A stretch of DNA of 64,000 nucleotides from Schistosoma mansoni (Eukaryota; Platyhelminthes; Trematoda; Strigeidida; Schistosomatidae), in the NCBI RefSeq assembly GCF_000237925.1, contig NC_031500.1, forward strand, positions 13,045,753 to 13,109,752. Reading direction: 5' to 3'. How positions within the stretch are numbered: the stretch's first letter is position 1; each line of letters starts with the position of its first letter. The notes beneath the pieces are model-generated. The model was not told the origin of the DNA and did not search any database. It saw only the letters and a list, made by a program, of their open reading frames with translations. Positions 44,889 through 55,743 of this stretch are shown here, piece after piece. Both the position numbers and the translations under genes were made by a program.

Positions 44889-47840
44889 TCATGGGAGGTA
44901 GTATGGATCTTCAGGATATATAGGATCATAGGGTTGTCTATTGGCATATTTACCCCTAGAGAAGTAAAAACAAGAATATAATGAATCATTTGTTTATGCA
45001 CAAATGGAATTCAATAGAAATACGTTTTATACTACACTTGTTTTCAATTATAAACGCTGTGTATTTGTGAAAAGCATGTTCTTTAAAAATAAAAAGACCG
45101 ATTGAAGTGATCCATTCATTGCGGAACTCAGTGTACTTCATTGAATAAGACCGTTATATCTCTCTGTTATCAGTAATTGACTGACCCAGTCCGAATTGCT
45201 TTTACTAATGCATTGAAGGTTTTCTATCATCATGATGACTATGTTCGATAAGTATTCCACGAATTCTACCTAGATAGCGTGACTAGTAAAGTTCAATTAT
45301 TTCGAGCCTCAATTAGTTATGATTAGCAGAAAAGTATAGTGGTCGTACAGTATAGCGAACTTGGTAAATTTGGAAATGCGTTCTCATAAGAATTTGATGT
45401 GCTCTCTGATTAACCTATATATTCTAAGTTTATTCTACGATGGGGTTTTAGATGAACGACAATGAGCAGTGTCATGTTAGCACGGAACCCAAATAAATGC
45501 TTTCTGTTGTCATTTTTATCTATTCAAATTTATTCCGTTATGTAAAGCTCTAAGGCAACAACAATGAAAAACATAGTATCCTAATATTATCACATTCACA
45601 CAGTTCTGACATTGAGAAAAGTTTCCGAAGATCACATAAATCGGTGAAAACTGTACAAAATGTTTCATGAAATTACATACCCTGGTCCATAGTTGCAAAC
45701 AACAAAAACTTTATCTAGTCCTGTTAGATTAAAACACATTGCATAACCACATCCAATATGTGTGGTATCGGCGAATGCTAACTGTAAAAGATAGATTAAT
45801 ATAAAATATTTTCAGCATAAATATGGTTAGGAAATAATTTTGAGGTTTGATACTTCAAAATACTTTAACTAATTTAGTCGGTTACTTACTTACTTACACC
45901 TGTTACCTCTCGTGGAAGAGCACAGACCACGCACCAACACTCTCCATCCAACATTATCCTAGGTAATCCTTCCAAGTTCTTTCCAGCTAACATTCATCCT
46001 CTCCACATTTGTCTCTATTTCCCGGTGTAATGTGTTCTCTGGCCTTCGTGTTTTTGCATCCCTTCAGGATTCCAAGTTAGCACTTGCCTCGTGATGCAGT
46101 TTGGTGATTTTCTTAATGTATATCCGATCCACTTCCAATGTCTTCTCCTAATTTCCTCACCAGCTGGAAGCTGGTTTGTCCTCTCAATTTAATCCGTTCG
46201 ATTGAATCAAAACAATGACGTGTGATAAGGTTCGTTTCTCACGATTCACCATTTATATACAACAAATCAACTACATTTCACTATCTACAGAATTTTATTT
46301 GGTATATGAGTTAGACCGATTAGAATATAACTGTCACTACATAAAACTATTCCATTTCAAACTATTTGGATGGAGTGACAATGTAATAACTAACGATTTA
46401 CATTTAAGTGATTTAACCAAACACTAAGCTTTATATTTATGTATTTTTATTTATTATATTATAATGACCAAAGTAAATAATTGACATAGATAAGTTATGA
46501 GTGAATTGTACAATAACTCCTCCTGTAGCTCTCCTAGAGTTACTGCCGGTCCCAAGCCCGGGTAAAGGAGGAGGGTTGGGCATGAGGTTAGCGACCTCAT
46601 CCCGTAGAAAATCTAACTCGCTAAAGAAATGTTAACCAGAATTGTACAATGTTAAAGAAATGAACTTTTATGTCGATTATAATTTTATTCAGTTCCAAAT
46701 GTATTCAACTCATGAATTCAAAAGATTTAATTATGTTCAACATTTAATTCCTAATGTCTTAATTCATACTATCAGAGACATCCGTTAACAAAGAAAATTC
46801 TGTTCATGGGAGAACAATGAGTAAGGTGGTCAATAAAACATTTCGTGAACGGATCAGGTACAACAGATTCATCAAAATAATCGTTCTTTTTGTTGTATAC
46901 TAATATAATTCCTCCTTCTTAATTGAATGTTGTTTATCATGTGTGGAAGAACAGATCTTCATATACACTATATTGTTTTATATTTTTAAATTATATAATA
47001 AGTTATTTTGTAATGTGTTCATATGTGTGATTCGAACCCAGGACCTATCGGTCTTGCGCGAACGTTTGACCTCTAGACCATTGAGCAGTTATCCAACAGT
47101 GTTAATGACTAAATTCGAGTCCCTCAGGTGAGATCGTGGATGCACACTGCTGAGGAGTCCCACACTCGTTATAATTATTTCTTTTCTTTACAATAATCAA
47201 AATGATATTTGTTCGACACTCACTTGTTTGTAATCTGCACAAGTTTTATTTGCCTCACAAGTATTGTTTTCGAAATTGTAATTCTTGTGTTGTTCAAACC
47301 ATACAGATGCTGCTCTGCAAATACGAATCAAAAAGTGAACATACAGAAGGAGAAATAGAAAATACAGTTCAATGTCACATAGAATTCATAGATTATACAT
47401 TTACAGAATTGTACACTATCACAAATGATAACAAGTTGTTTACTGGTTATCAACAATATGCAATTATTAAAATAAACTTACTGTCTAACTTTAGGAACGA
47501 AAGCGATACTCTGACCAACATATGTCCATTTCGAACCTTTCCTCATAGTCATGTTACTTCGTCTTGGCACACATTGTAATGCCCACTCCTGAGCCATTTC
47601 AGCCAATTTATGACTCCATGTCTAACATAAACAATTTTTTGCTAACTAATTACTCACTAGTTTAAGCATACTCATCGCTTGTGGTTGATCACGAACATTA
47701 CCATATTTTATATTCCTTCTATATGCATTGTGTAAAGCTAATAATTCAGAGTTTTGTGTATACCATCTATAGGCTAGATTTTCGTAAATGTATCCTAGCA
47801 CCAAGAAAATAATAAAATTGACTTGTATGGTATAAAACAT
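44889..47840 (-). CDS. VAL-D: venom allergen-like (CAP/SCP-TAPS) secreted protein, five exons
   Basis: The exons on the minus strand are 47840-47658, 47621-47482, 47314-47224, 45781-45681 and 44955-44889, predicting 193 residues with GT/AG borders and phases 0, 2, 0, 2. Exon 1 has a hydrophobic leader ([19 protein letters not shown]) and [15 protein letters not shown]. Exon 2 has [17 protein letters not shown] and WTYVGQSIA. Exon 3 has [13 protein letters not shown] and [15 protein letters not shown]. Exon 4 has [12 protein letters not shown] and VVCNYGPG. Exon 5 gives a short Tyr/Pro-rich end ([13 protein letters not shown]). At the CAP1 site DYKQLAF replaces HYTQIVW. Intron 1 is only 36 bases. 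Intron 3 (1.4 kb) holds two RTE fragments and a short-repeat fragment. A TATAAAT lies about 43 bases upstream of the ATG. All exons are open. Confidence 0.87.
45885..46195 (-). mobile_element. RTE-type retrotransposon 3' fragment in VAL-D intron 3
   Basis: Begins (as its 3' end) with TTACTTACTTACTTACACC and continues with the CTCGTGGAAGAGCAC block and the antisense of the last coding segment. It is in the same orientation as VAL-D. Confidence 0.8.
46515..46645 (+). mobile_element. RTE-type retrotransposon 5' leader fragment in VAL-D intron 3
   Basis: GAGTTACTGCCGGTCCCAAG and GGTTAGCGACCTCATCCCGT match the leader at 15160-15250. It stops before the endonuclease. The 70-residue plus-strand frame at 46215-46427 between the two RTE pieces has no motif. 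Confidence 0.75.
47030..47175. repeat. Rearranged tRNA-related short repeat in VAL-D intron 3
   Basis: A minus-oriented tRNA-like part (GATTCGAACCCAGGACC, GTCTTGCGCGAACG) is followed by a plus-oriented hammerhead piece (GCACACTG, CTGAGGA, GTCCCACAC) that lacks the GAAA half. The two halves of the repeat have been joined in opposite orientation. Confidence 0.55.
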
Positions 47841-47882
47841 GTTGAGTTGATAGTTTAGTTTTAAACTGTTTACAATGATTCA

Positions 47883-47889
47883 ATTTATA
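47883..47889 (-). promoter_or_regulatory. TATA box of VAL-D
   Basis: TATAAAT on the minus strand, about 43 bases before the start codon, the same spacing as in VAL-A. A second TATAAAT lies a few bases further upstream. Confidence 0.5.
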
Positions 47890-47899
47890 CATTTATAAA

Positions 47900-48175
47900 T
47901 GAATTCGTTGATCAACATGATTATTTAATAAGTACACAATAAGGAATCTGTTTACTTTATTATGTATGGAAAGCAAACAAATAATCTTGGATGGTTTACA
48001 TGTTTTATATGACTGCTTATGTCATGTGTTTTTTATGAAATGGATACAATATTGTATAGTATGTTGTCTTTCTGTAAGCATGTTAACAGATTGGTTTTAA
48101 ATACAGAAAGAGGGTTTCATTATCGAATTGCTAAGTTTTCAATAAACCTTAGTATACGCTTTATAAGCAAAGATG
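47900..48175. other. Unassigned DNA upstream of VAL-D
   Basis: The region beyond the VAL-D TATA boxes. No other gene is seen. Confidence 0.4.
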
Positions 48176-48179
48176 GATA

Positions 48180-48300
48180 GTGGCTAGCAGTGGAATACAA
48201 GACGTACGTTTCGTCCTATCTGGGACTCGTTAGCTGGATGTAGTTGCATCTCAGAGTTGATGTTCACTCTGGGACTCAAATCCAGTACCGTTCGCTTCAT
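48180..48300 (-). ncRNA. Sm-alpha-like hammerhead repeat, diverged
   Basis: Minus strand: ACATCCAG, CTAACGA, GTCCCAGATAGGAC, GAAA, CGTACGTC, then CCACTGCTAGCC. Order and sequence follow the classical schistosome Sm-alpha hammerhead as I recall it. The core has A for G (CTAACGA instead of CTGANGA), so catalysis is doubtful. A sister copy lies at 62395-62490. Confidence 0.65.
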
Positions 48301-48374
48301 ATATGCCAATAAGAGACTGATCAATTTCAGTCCTAAACATCAATGGGAAGATTCAAACAAATAATAATAAGTGA

Positions 48375-48655
48375 ATTTAATATGCGCTATTTTACGCTTT
48401 TGTACAACACCACAAAAGCCGAGTTTAGATCAATCTTATGGCCTGTTTCGATTATATCTTTGTGAATAGAGGATGATGGATGTTTATCCTCTACTCTTAT
48501 TGGATCATTTGATTCTATTTGTTTCTCAAACCATTTTGTGACATTTTTGCACACCCTGATTTTGAGATCACGATTAATCCTCGTTATGTATGTGTGATCA
48601 CACATAGATTTAAGTTGGTAAACACAGTGGGATGTGACGCAATCGTTATATATAT
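48375..48655 (-). mobile_element. Penelope-like element, GIY-YIG endonuclease remnant
   Basis: The minus strand reads HCVYQLKSMCDHTYITRINR, then KNVTKWFEKQIES and SSSIHKDIIETGHKIDLN, the arrangement of the GIY-YIG domain at the C-terminus of Penelope-type proteins. The YIG equivalent is YIT. No reverse transcriptase is attached. Confidence 0.7.
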
Positions 48656-48663
48656 ATATATAT

Positions 48664-49060
48664 CAGGAGGAAGTTTGTGGAGATTTCAGTAATTTCATAG
48701 TTGAAATCATGACTGGCTTCAAGAGATATTTCCTGGAGTTCTAGTGAGAAGCAGTGACCAGTGGAGTACAACCAGGTCTGTTGTGAGATATCAACTGACT
48801 GAAAACAAATGATGGACGGTTGCTCAATTTGGTGAATCAGTTGAAGTTAGACATTAACATCGTTGGATGCCGTATCAGTGGTCGAGTGCTTAAGTGCTCG
48901 TGAGCGAGAATGATAGTTCCTGGGTTCGAGTCTCGCGAGGCGGGATCGTGGATGCACACTGCTGAGGAGTCCCACTATATGACGAAACAGCCGTCCAGTG
49001 CTTCTAGGTGTTCCATGGTGGTCTAGCTTCAATTGACTCATGATTTCAACTATTAGATAT
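48664..49060 (+). repeat. Full-length tRNA-related short repeat with hammerhead domain
   Basis: The most complete copy. It consists of a 5' module (48664-48860), a tRNA-like block with A-box-like TCAGTGGTCGAGTGC (48875-48889) and B-box-like GGGTTCGAGTCTC (48922-48934), the hammerhead region 48956-48998 (CACTG, CTGAGGA, short stem II, GAAAC, GCCGTC, CAGTG) and a terminal arm. Stem II is reduced to about three pairs (GTC/GAC). The tRNA-like head suggests RNA polymerase III origin, as for SINEs. Confidence 0.75.
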
Positions 49061-49064
49061 ATAT

Positions 49065-49485
49065 ATATATATATAAGTAAGTATAGAGAAAGATAAATTA
49101 TTTCAGTCAAAAACTACATATTCAGCTAATATTTTGTGTGATCAAATGTTTCTGTGTGAATATTTGTTCTAATGATTGAATACCAAACAACACTGACTAG
49201 TTGCAATCATTCGAATTATTAGAACAACATACGTCGACGAACAACGTTGTTTTCAATCAGATCCTCATCAGACTTTACTCTAATATACAGTGATATTTAA
49301 ATGCATATACGAAATTAATAAACTAATCAAGGCAGTTTATGGATCAGTAATATTAATGGAATAGATTACACAAGTAAAAATAATAAATAAAGAGTACAAA
49401 TTGATAGTGTGGTAACAGACTTGACTCTGTTTCATAGTAAGAAAGAGGTCAATGACTTAAAAAAAATATGAATGCTGAAATAACA
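49065..49485. other. Unassigned DNA
   Basis: A short TA repeat (49056-49074), then AT-rich DNA with no gene. Confidence 0.4.
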
Positions 49486-49489
49486 TCCA

Positions 49490-50170
49490 TAAAAATCGTA
49501 AGACTATGTAATAAGAAATGTTCAGATAAGTGGACAATTAAGCTTATATTTGGATTGTTAGATCAAATTCCTACAGTTTCTGCTATGTTTAAGAGACGAG
49601 ACCTAACCGCATAAAGAAAACAAGTAGGAATACGATGGATCGCTTTAAACAACATATTTCTGTCTACTACATGACCACTATCGATCAAGTATGATAAAAC
49701 AGAGCTGCTTACCCCTTCTGAACCACGAATGGAGGAGTTCACTAACTCGTCAGCTCAGTTGTCTAGTTGTACCCAATATAGCTTTCTCCATACGAGCGGC
49801 TGAATTCGTAGATACACATGGATGTGGCAGAACCACGTAACTTATCCTTTAATTGAGGGATTACCATAGATTGGATCGAGAATGGTAGACAGAGGTTAGT
49901 TGCATTAAATTTTCTCTTCACTGCTCTAGTCAATCTATCCCGTAGCACATCCCTAGCTATATCTCCACTGAATTGCAGCTTCAGGATGAGAGGTTCCTTA
50001 CTAGTGTTTGACGTTGTTACATTCCTGTTTGTTACTTGCAAGTGTTTCTTCAGGAAACCTTGTGGATAACCCATCTCAACCAACATATTATGAACAACCT
50101 CTAGTTCCTTGTTTATAGTATCGTCTGAGTATATCTTCCTAGATCTGAACAGATCGATTTATTTATTCTT
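49490..50170 (-). mobile_element. Penelope-like element, C-terminal part (second family)
   Basis: The minus-strand frame 50086-49763 reads MLVEMGYPQGFLKKHLQVTN, then GDIARDVLRDRLTRAVKRKF and CIYEFSRSYGESYIGYN, ending with the YIG of a GIY-YIG nuclease. It continues in broken frame (RVSELLHSW, LDRWSCSRQ) to about 49490. Upstream KELEVVHN precedes it. It is a different family from the copy at 48375-48655. The reverse transcriptase is missing. Confidence 0.65.
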
Positions 50171-50834
50171 TTCAAGTCACATTTTGACCTAACTTTTCTT
50201 ATATGGGTGTATGTGTGTGCGTTGATTATCCTACTTATCACATATCTGTAACTTGTTTTTCTTTGACTATAAATATTGAGTCACACTTGAACAAATCTAG
50301 TTGTCTAACTAGCCTTTCCCGCTCTGCTTCGTTTTCCCACTTCTCCTTCTGAATGTCTGTCTAGATAAACAAATGCTTGAAATAAATCTCTCCAACGCAA
50401 CCCTTATTTGGCTTCTTATTACCTCCATCAAAACACGCGGTTAGCCTAGGTAATATACGAAGTTGAAATGAAAGATTCACGCTCGCAGCACATTTATCTA
50501 AATTCGAGTGAGATCAGCTGACTACGAAAACGTACCTCAAACACCTTTTGGTTAGTTTCAAAATGGGAGTATTTGGTTCTATATTGATGTCTAATACAGA
50601 AGAATATGTTGAGTGAACATCACTGCTACCAGTCAGTATGACCCTTCTTGTATTAGGTTCGACATTACTTAGATAGGAAGCAGACGATTCAGTCTAACAG
50701 ATATTGTGATTTAGTACGCATTATCAGATCACAACAGATCATCTATATTAATTCTTATGTACTTAAAACAGTAGTCACGTTTGAATACGAAAGCACTATT
50801 ATCGTTAAAACAACTAAATATTAACTAATTCCCA
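50171..50834. other. Unassigned DNA
   Basis: No gene is seen. The segment lies between Penelope and RTE remnants. Confidence 0.4.
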
Positions 50835-52905
50835 TATGACTACACAATGTGTGGACAACTAGTAAAACAGCATTACAAAGGTTCAATACAGTCTTCGTTT
50901 CAGACAATAACAAACTCAACCAATCCAAGATAACTCTCAACAACACGTTCCAAGCCTTACAACAACTACTGAAAGAACAAGAAATTACTATTGATGACAA
51001 CTGGAAAGGGATCAAAGAAGCACTAAACTCAACGCGTAAATAAGTTCTGGGCTTCAACAAACATCACCATAATGAATGGATAGTTATCAAAACCCTGGAC
51101 AAGACTCAAGAAAAGGAGATCGGGAAGACATACATTAACAACAGTCGAACAAGAACAGAAAAAGTCAAAGCATAAACTGAATATATATAGAAGCGAACAA
51201 TCAAGTGAAGAACATTGGGGCCGACAACCTAAAATATGTGGAAGACCTAACAACGATTAGCGGATAAAAATGCAAGAGAGGGAAATATAAAACAACTATA
51301 TGACATAACTAAGAAACTAGTCGGCAAATATAGTAGACCAGAGTGACCGCTCAAAAACAAAGAAGGCAAGACAATCACTGAAATTCTAGGACAGAGAAAC
51401 AGATGGGTGGAACACTTAGAGGAACCCTTAAATAGACCTATCCCATTAAATCCAACGGACGTCGAAGCAGCACACACAGACATTCCTATAGACGTCACTT
51501 TACCAACGACGGAAGAAATCAGGATGGCCAGCCATCAGACAAATCAAGAGTGGGAAAGCAGCAGCGCCTAACAATATACTAGCTGAAGCACTAAAGTCAG
51601 ACATTGAAGCAACTGCAAACATGCCCCACATTCCATTCTTATAAGATTTGGGAGGAAGAACCAGTGCCACCGACAGACTGGAAAGAAGGACACCTCATCA
51701 ACATATCAAAGAAAGGAGATCTGAGAAAATGTGAGAACTACAGAGGAATCAAACTGTCGTCAGTACCAGGAAACGTTTTCAACAAAGTATTACTGAGCCG
51801 GATGTAAGACTCAGTAGACGCCCAACTTCGGGATCAACAGGCTGGGTTCCGTAAGGAGCGATCATGCACAGACCGAATCGCCACACTGATGATCATTTTT
51901 GAAAAATCAGTTGAGTGGAACACGTCACTTTACATCAACTTCCTTGATTATGAGAAGTGTGGACAGGATGACCTCATGTAAAATTCTTTGATACCATGGT
52001 GTACTGAGAAAATCGTCAGCAGCATCCGGAATTCATCTGATAGACTACAGTGCAAAGTGATGCATGGAGGACGGCTGACAGGAATACAATGAACACGTTG
52101 GATCCAGCTGGACGATTTGCACTTCTCAGATGACCTAGCTCTCCTATCCCATACACGCCGACAAATACAGACGAAGACAACTAATGTAGCAGTAGCCTCT
52201 GCATCAATAGGCCGCAACATACACAATGGAAAAAGCAAGATTCTCAAATACAACACGGAGAACACCAAGACAATCACACTTGATGGCGAAATTCTGGGAG
52301 ATGTGGAAACATTCACGTACATGGACAGAATCATCGATGAACAAGGAGGATCGGCGAAAGAAGGGCAGCATTCCCAAAATTGAAGAACATATGGAACTCA
52401 AAATAACTGTCTGCGAACCAATATCAAAGTCACAATCATCATTACGAACATCAAAACAGTTCTACTGTACGTGGCTGAAACGTGGAGAACTACTACAAAC
52501 ATCGTCAAGAAGGTACAAGTATTTGTAAACAGTTGTGTGTGCAAGATACTCAATATCCGTTCACCGGAAACCATCAGCAACAGTCTAGTGTGTGAGAGAA
52601 CAAACCAGCTTCCATCTGAAGAGGAAATTAGAAAAGACATTGGAAGTGGGTAAGACAAACATTGAAGAAATCATCAAACTGCATCACGAGGCAAGTGCTA
52701 ACTTGGAATCCTGAAAGAAAAATAGAACAGAGGAAGGCCAAAGAACACATTGCGCCTGGAAAAATAAAAGCAGATGTAGAGAGGATGAATAACAACTGGA
52801 AAGAACTGGGAAGGATTGCCTAGAATAGGGTTGGATGGGTAATGGCTGGTGTGCGGCCTATGCTCCTCCACGAGAGGTACCTGGTATAAGTAAGTAAGTA
52901 GGTAA
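50835..52905 (+). mobile_element. RTE-type retrotransposon, long degenerate copy to the 3' end
   Basis: The plus strand runs in order through the linker (DNNKLNQSKITLNN, DDNWKGIKEALNSTR), RT (AIRQIKSGKAAAPNNI-like, HLINISKKGDLRKCENYRGI, DDLALLSHTRRQIQTKTTN with the DD catalytic pair), C-terminal block (NSKIT..., [17 protein letters not shown]) and 3' end with CTCCACGAGAGGTACCTGG and a TAAG tail near 52890-52905. The endonuclease is missing and stops are frequent. It shows the family's whole 3' half in one piece and was useful for placing the shorter fragments. Confidence 0.88.
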
Positions 52906-55740
52906 GTTTGTCACAAATAACAGAGGACTTGTTTAACAGTAAATTTTCATGTGTGCTGACTTTACAAATCGAAATATCGCTTAAGCTTTTGTGGTTTATT
53001 AATCTGTCGTTAAATACTGCTATGTAATTTACTGGTACATCTCAAGAGTGTATCATTTAATCTATTGGTTTAATGTGAAAACTTATATTATGATTGATGC
53101 CGATGGAATAATGAATAAATATTACATTTTAGACTTTTAAGTAAAATATTGGATCGAGATTTTCAGACTGTTTGTGAACTTAAAGAACTATTTAGAAAAC
53201 TGTTGCACACCACCAAAGTAGGTGATATACATTGATGATTGCAGTCCACTCGAGTTGGACGGGAATGACTTAACCTCCTAAATTAGGTCGAAGACACTTT
53301 TCGCAATTAGTATTTATCCTGGATTACGCTTTCGTGATAACCAGGTGAATTAACATCCTAAGTGACTGGTTAGATTATGGACTATCACAAGGCAACAGTA
53401 TATATTGCCTAGGGATATAAAGGAACTGTGGTCTAAATGTTTGAAGGTACAGAACAAGCCTATAGGATTTAGAGATTTGCAGTAATTGGACTCTCCCGCT
53501 CATAACCTAGCATACATCAGACTACCCAGATCTTTGTACAAAAAATTCATGTAGTGAAATAATGTAAAAACACCAACAGTTAACTATATTTATGAAGTTT
53601 GATTAAAATATCCATTAACTGATACATTATGACAAATTTTCCCCTTATCTGACTGCAGTTCGATGATTAATAAAGGTATACGAGGTTCAAATAATTGTAT
53701 ATCTATGTTGGGATACAAGATATTATCAATCATGTTACTGTTTAATGTATTAAACCAACTAAGTTGGCGTTTTTATGCCCAGTTACGCAATCAATTCTAA
53801 ACACTCATCTGGATATCTTTCTATTAGGCCTTTATCTGTCTGTCTATTAAACTTATTCTGTTATTCCTCTGATTTATTAATATTCGACACTTTAGTTATT
53901 TGACAATTCGGACATATTTCACTAAAATTCAGATCAGGTCTATCTAGTTTAATCCTGGATACACTTGATTACACTAAAGTCCCGGAGTATTTCCATGCTA
54001 TAGTAATTAGTGGTAATTCTAATGCCAGTGTTATTATAATTCCGGTACAAGTAGCGAAAGCTCCATGTAAAGTACTGATTAGAGATAATCGGAAGGAGGC
54101 TCTAAACCTAGATTTCATGCTGTTGACCACTTGTCAGCAAATTAAAGCCGGTAGTCCTGAGGAAAATGATTCTCCCTGGTGGGCTTGATCCAGTGTCACC
54201 AAGCATCACAGTGAGAGACGTTACTAGTGAGCTATCCAGGCTACGACTTAACCCCTGTGGGACTGAGATGTATTTAAAATTGACTGATCACTAGGTAGTG
54301 ATCAATGTTATGTATGTTAAGTCCTCCCTCGTGTTGATCGAATTCTATCGATCAAGTTGCAATGAGGCCATTAGTCCAGGTGACTCGACATCGCGTGTAC
54401 TATGTTCATTTTTTATCACAATTTATAACATTTAAGGAAAATGATAACTTCTATAAGGTTGAAGTAATGTTCAAATTATTGAAATAGGTGAAATACACAT
54501 TCAGGTAAAGAGTAACCGGTTGCCATGTTGCACGAAGAAAACTAATCCAGATACATTAGGATGCCTAAGTAAATATACAATGCTCATTAGAATAAATCGA
54601 AGTGTATAAGTAAAACACTACAATGTAGGTAATGAGTTAAATAGATAGTTGGAGTTTTCCGATGATATAGAGCCACCAAAATTTTAAGAGATGGAATATT
54701 CCGACCCTATATATTGAAATATTTTGGAGCATTACATATTACAATGCCCTAACTATAACTTCATTCACAAATACTGGACTGAATTAAAGAGTTCTGTTAA
54801 TAAACCCAGTAATCTAATATGAGCTCATATACCAGACTTTAAACTACATCCATGTAAAAGCAACTAGTACTAACTCACTGCTCAAACCGAATTACGTGGA
54901 GCTCAATCTAAGCCCGTTACTCACTGAATGGCAATTTAATACTCCAACCAGCATGAACAGTAGCTCTATTATTCTCCACTATGTCAACAGTAAAATAACA
55001 AAGTAAAAAACCTCTGCTCTGAAATGTATTATTATAAAATTAGAACATGAAAAATCAGTCAAATAACAAATAAGTTAGAATAAACAATACTAATACTAAT
55101 ACTACTATGGGAATTATCCATAATAGCACAGAAAAGTTTCAAGTTGAGGCTGTGAGGAGGGGGAAAAAAACCTGAAAAATGCACATGACAACATAAATAA
55201 ACATACAGTTTGGTAGCAAAAAAAAGATACCTAAATAGAATAATAACACTAATCAATAAATTTACCAACTTATATTATTAATCCCTTTGAATGAATGTGA
55301 TAAAAATAAAGTATTGGGTCAAAATAAAATGAGATAAAAGATTATATATTACTAACAAATAATATCAGTAGTTAAAACAAAATCAATAAACGATAATTGA
55401 TCAATTTTGCAATTAAAAAATAACAAACAAACAAATGCTAAACTCGATTAAATAATAAGTTATATGAATAACTAAACAATATTATTATACAGTCTCAAAT
55501 CATAGATTTTCTTGTATAATTATATAAGTAAATAGATTAGATAAATAAGAGACTAAAACAGTTTAATGCAGTATAAGAAAAAAATGTGACAAGCGTAAGT
55601 GTAAGTTCAACGGAACCCACCGGTTTGTCAAAACGAAAATAAAAGTAAGGAGGGTTTTAGTTCTTTGAAATAAAGAAAACCTGGAGGCAATTAAATATTG
55701 GTGATTATAATAGACAATAGAAAAAAAAATTCTTATTAAA
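52906..55740. other. Unassigned AT-rich DNA downstream of the Thr/Ser-rich gene
   Basis: No gene is seen. Positions 53230-53520 and 54000-54400 are less AT-rich and may be old retroelement pieces; 53240-53270 resembles the candidate solo LTR at 28320. A perfect palindrome, TGATCACTAGGTAGTGATCA without its central GG, lies at 54285-54304. Positions 54950-55700 are very AT-rich and may be the 3' UTR side of the gene at 55744. Confidence 0.4.
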
Positions 55741-55743
55741 CTT

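Noticed and set aside
47202-47579. 125-residue plus-strand open frame
   Set aside because: It is the antisense shadow of VAL-D exons 2 and 3, which have CAP motifs, splice sites and correct phases on the minus strand.
48870-48940. Possible tRNA gene
   Set aside because: A-box- and B-box-like blocks are present, but the acceptor stem and anticodon arm do not fold. The block recurs in other short repeats, so it is a tRNA-derived repeat and not a tRNA gene.
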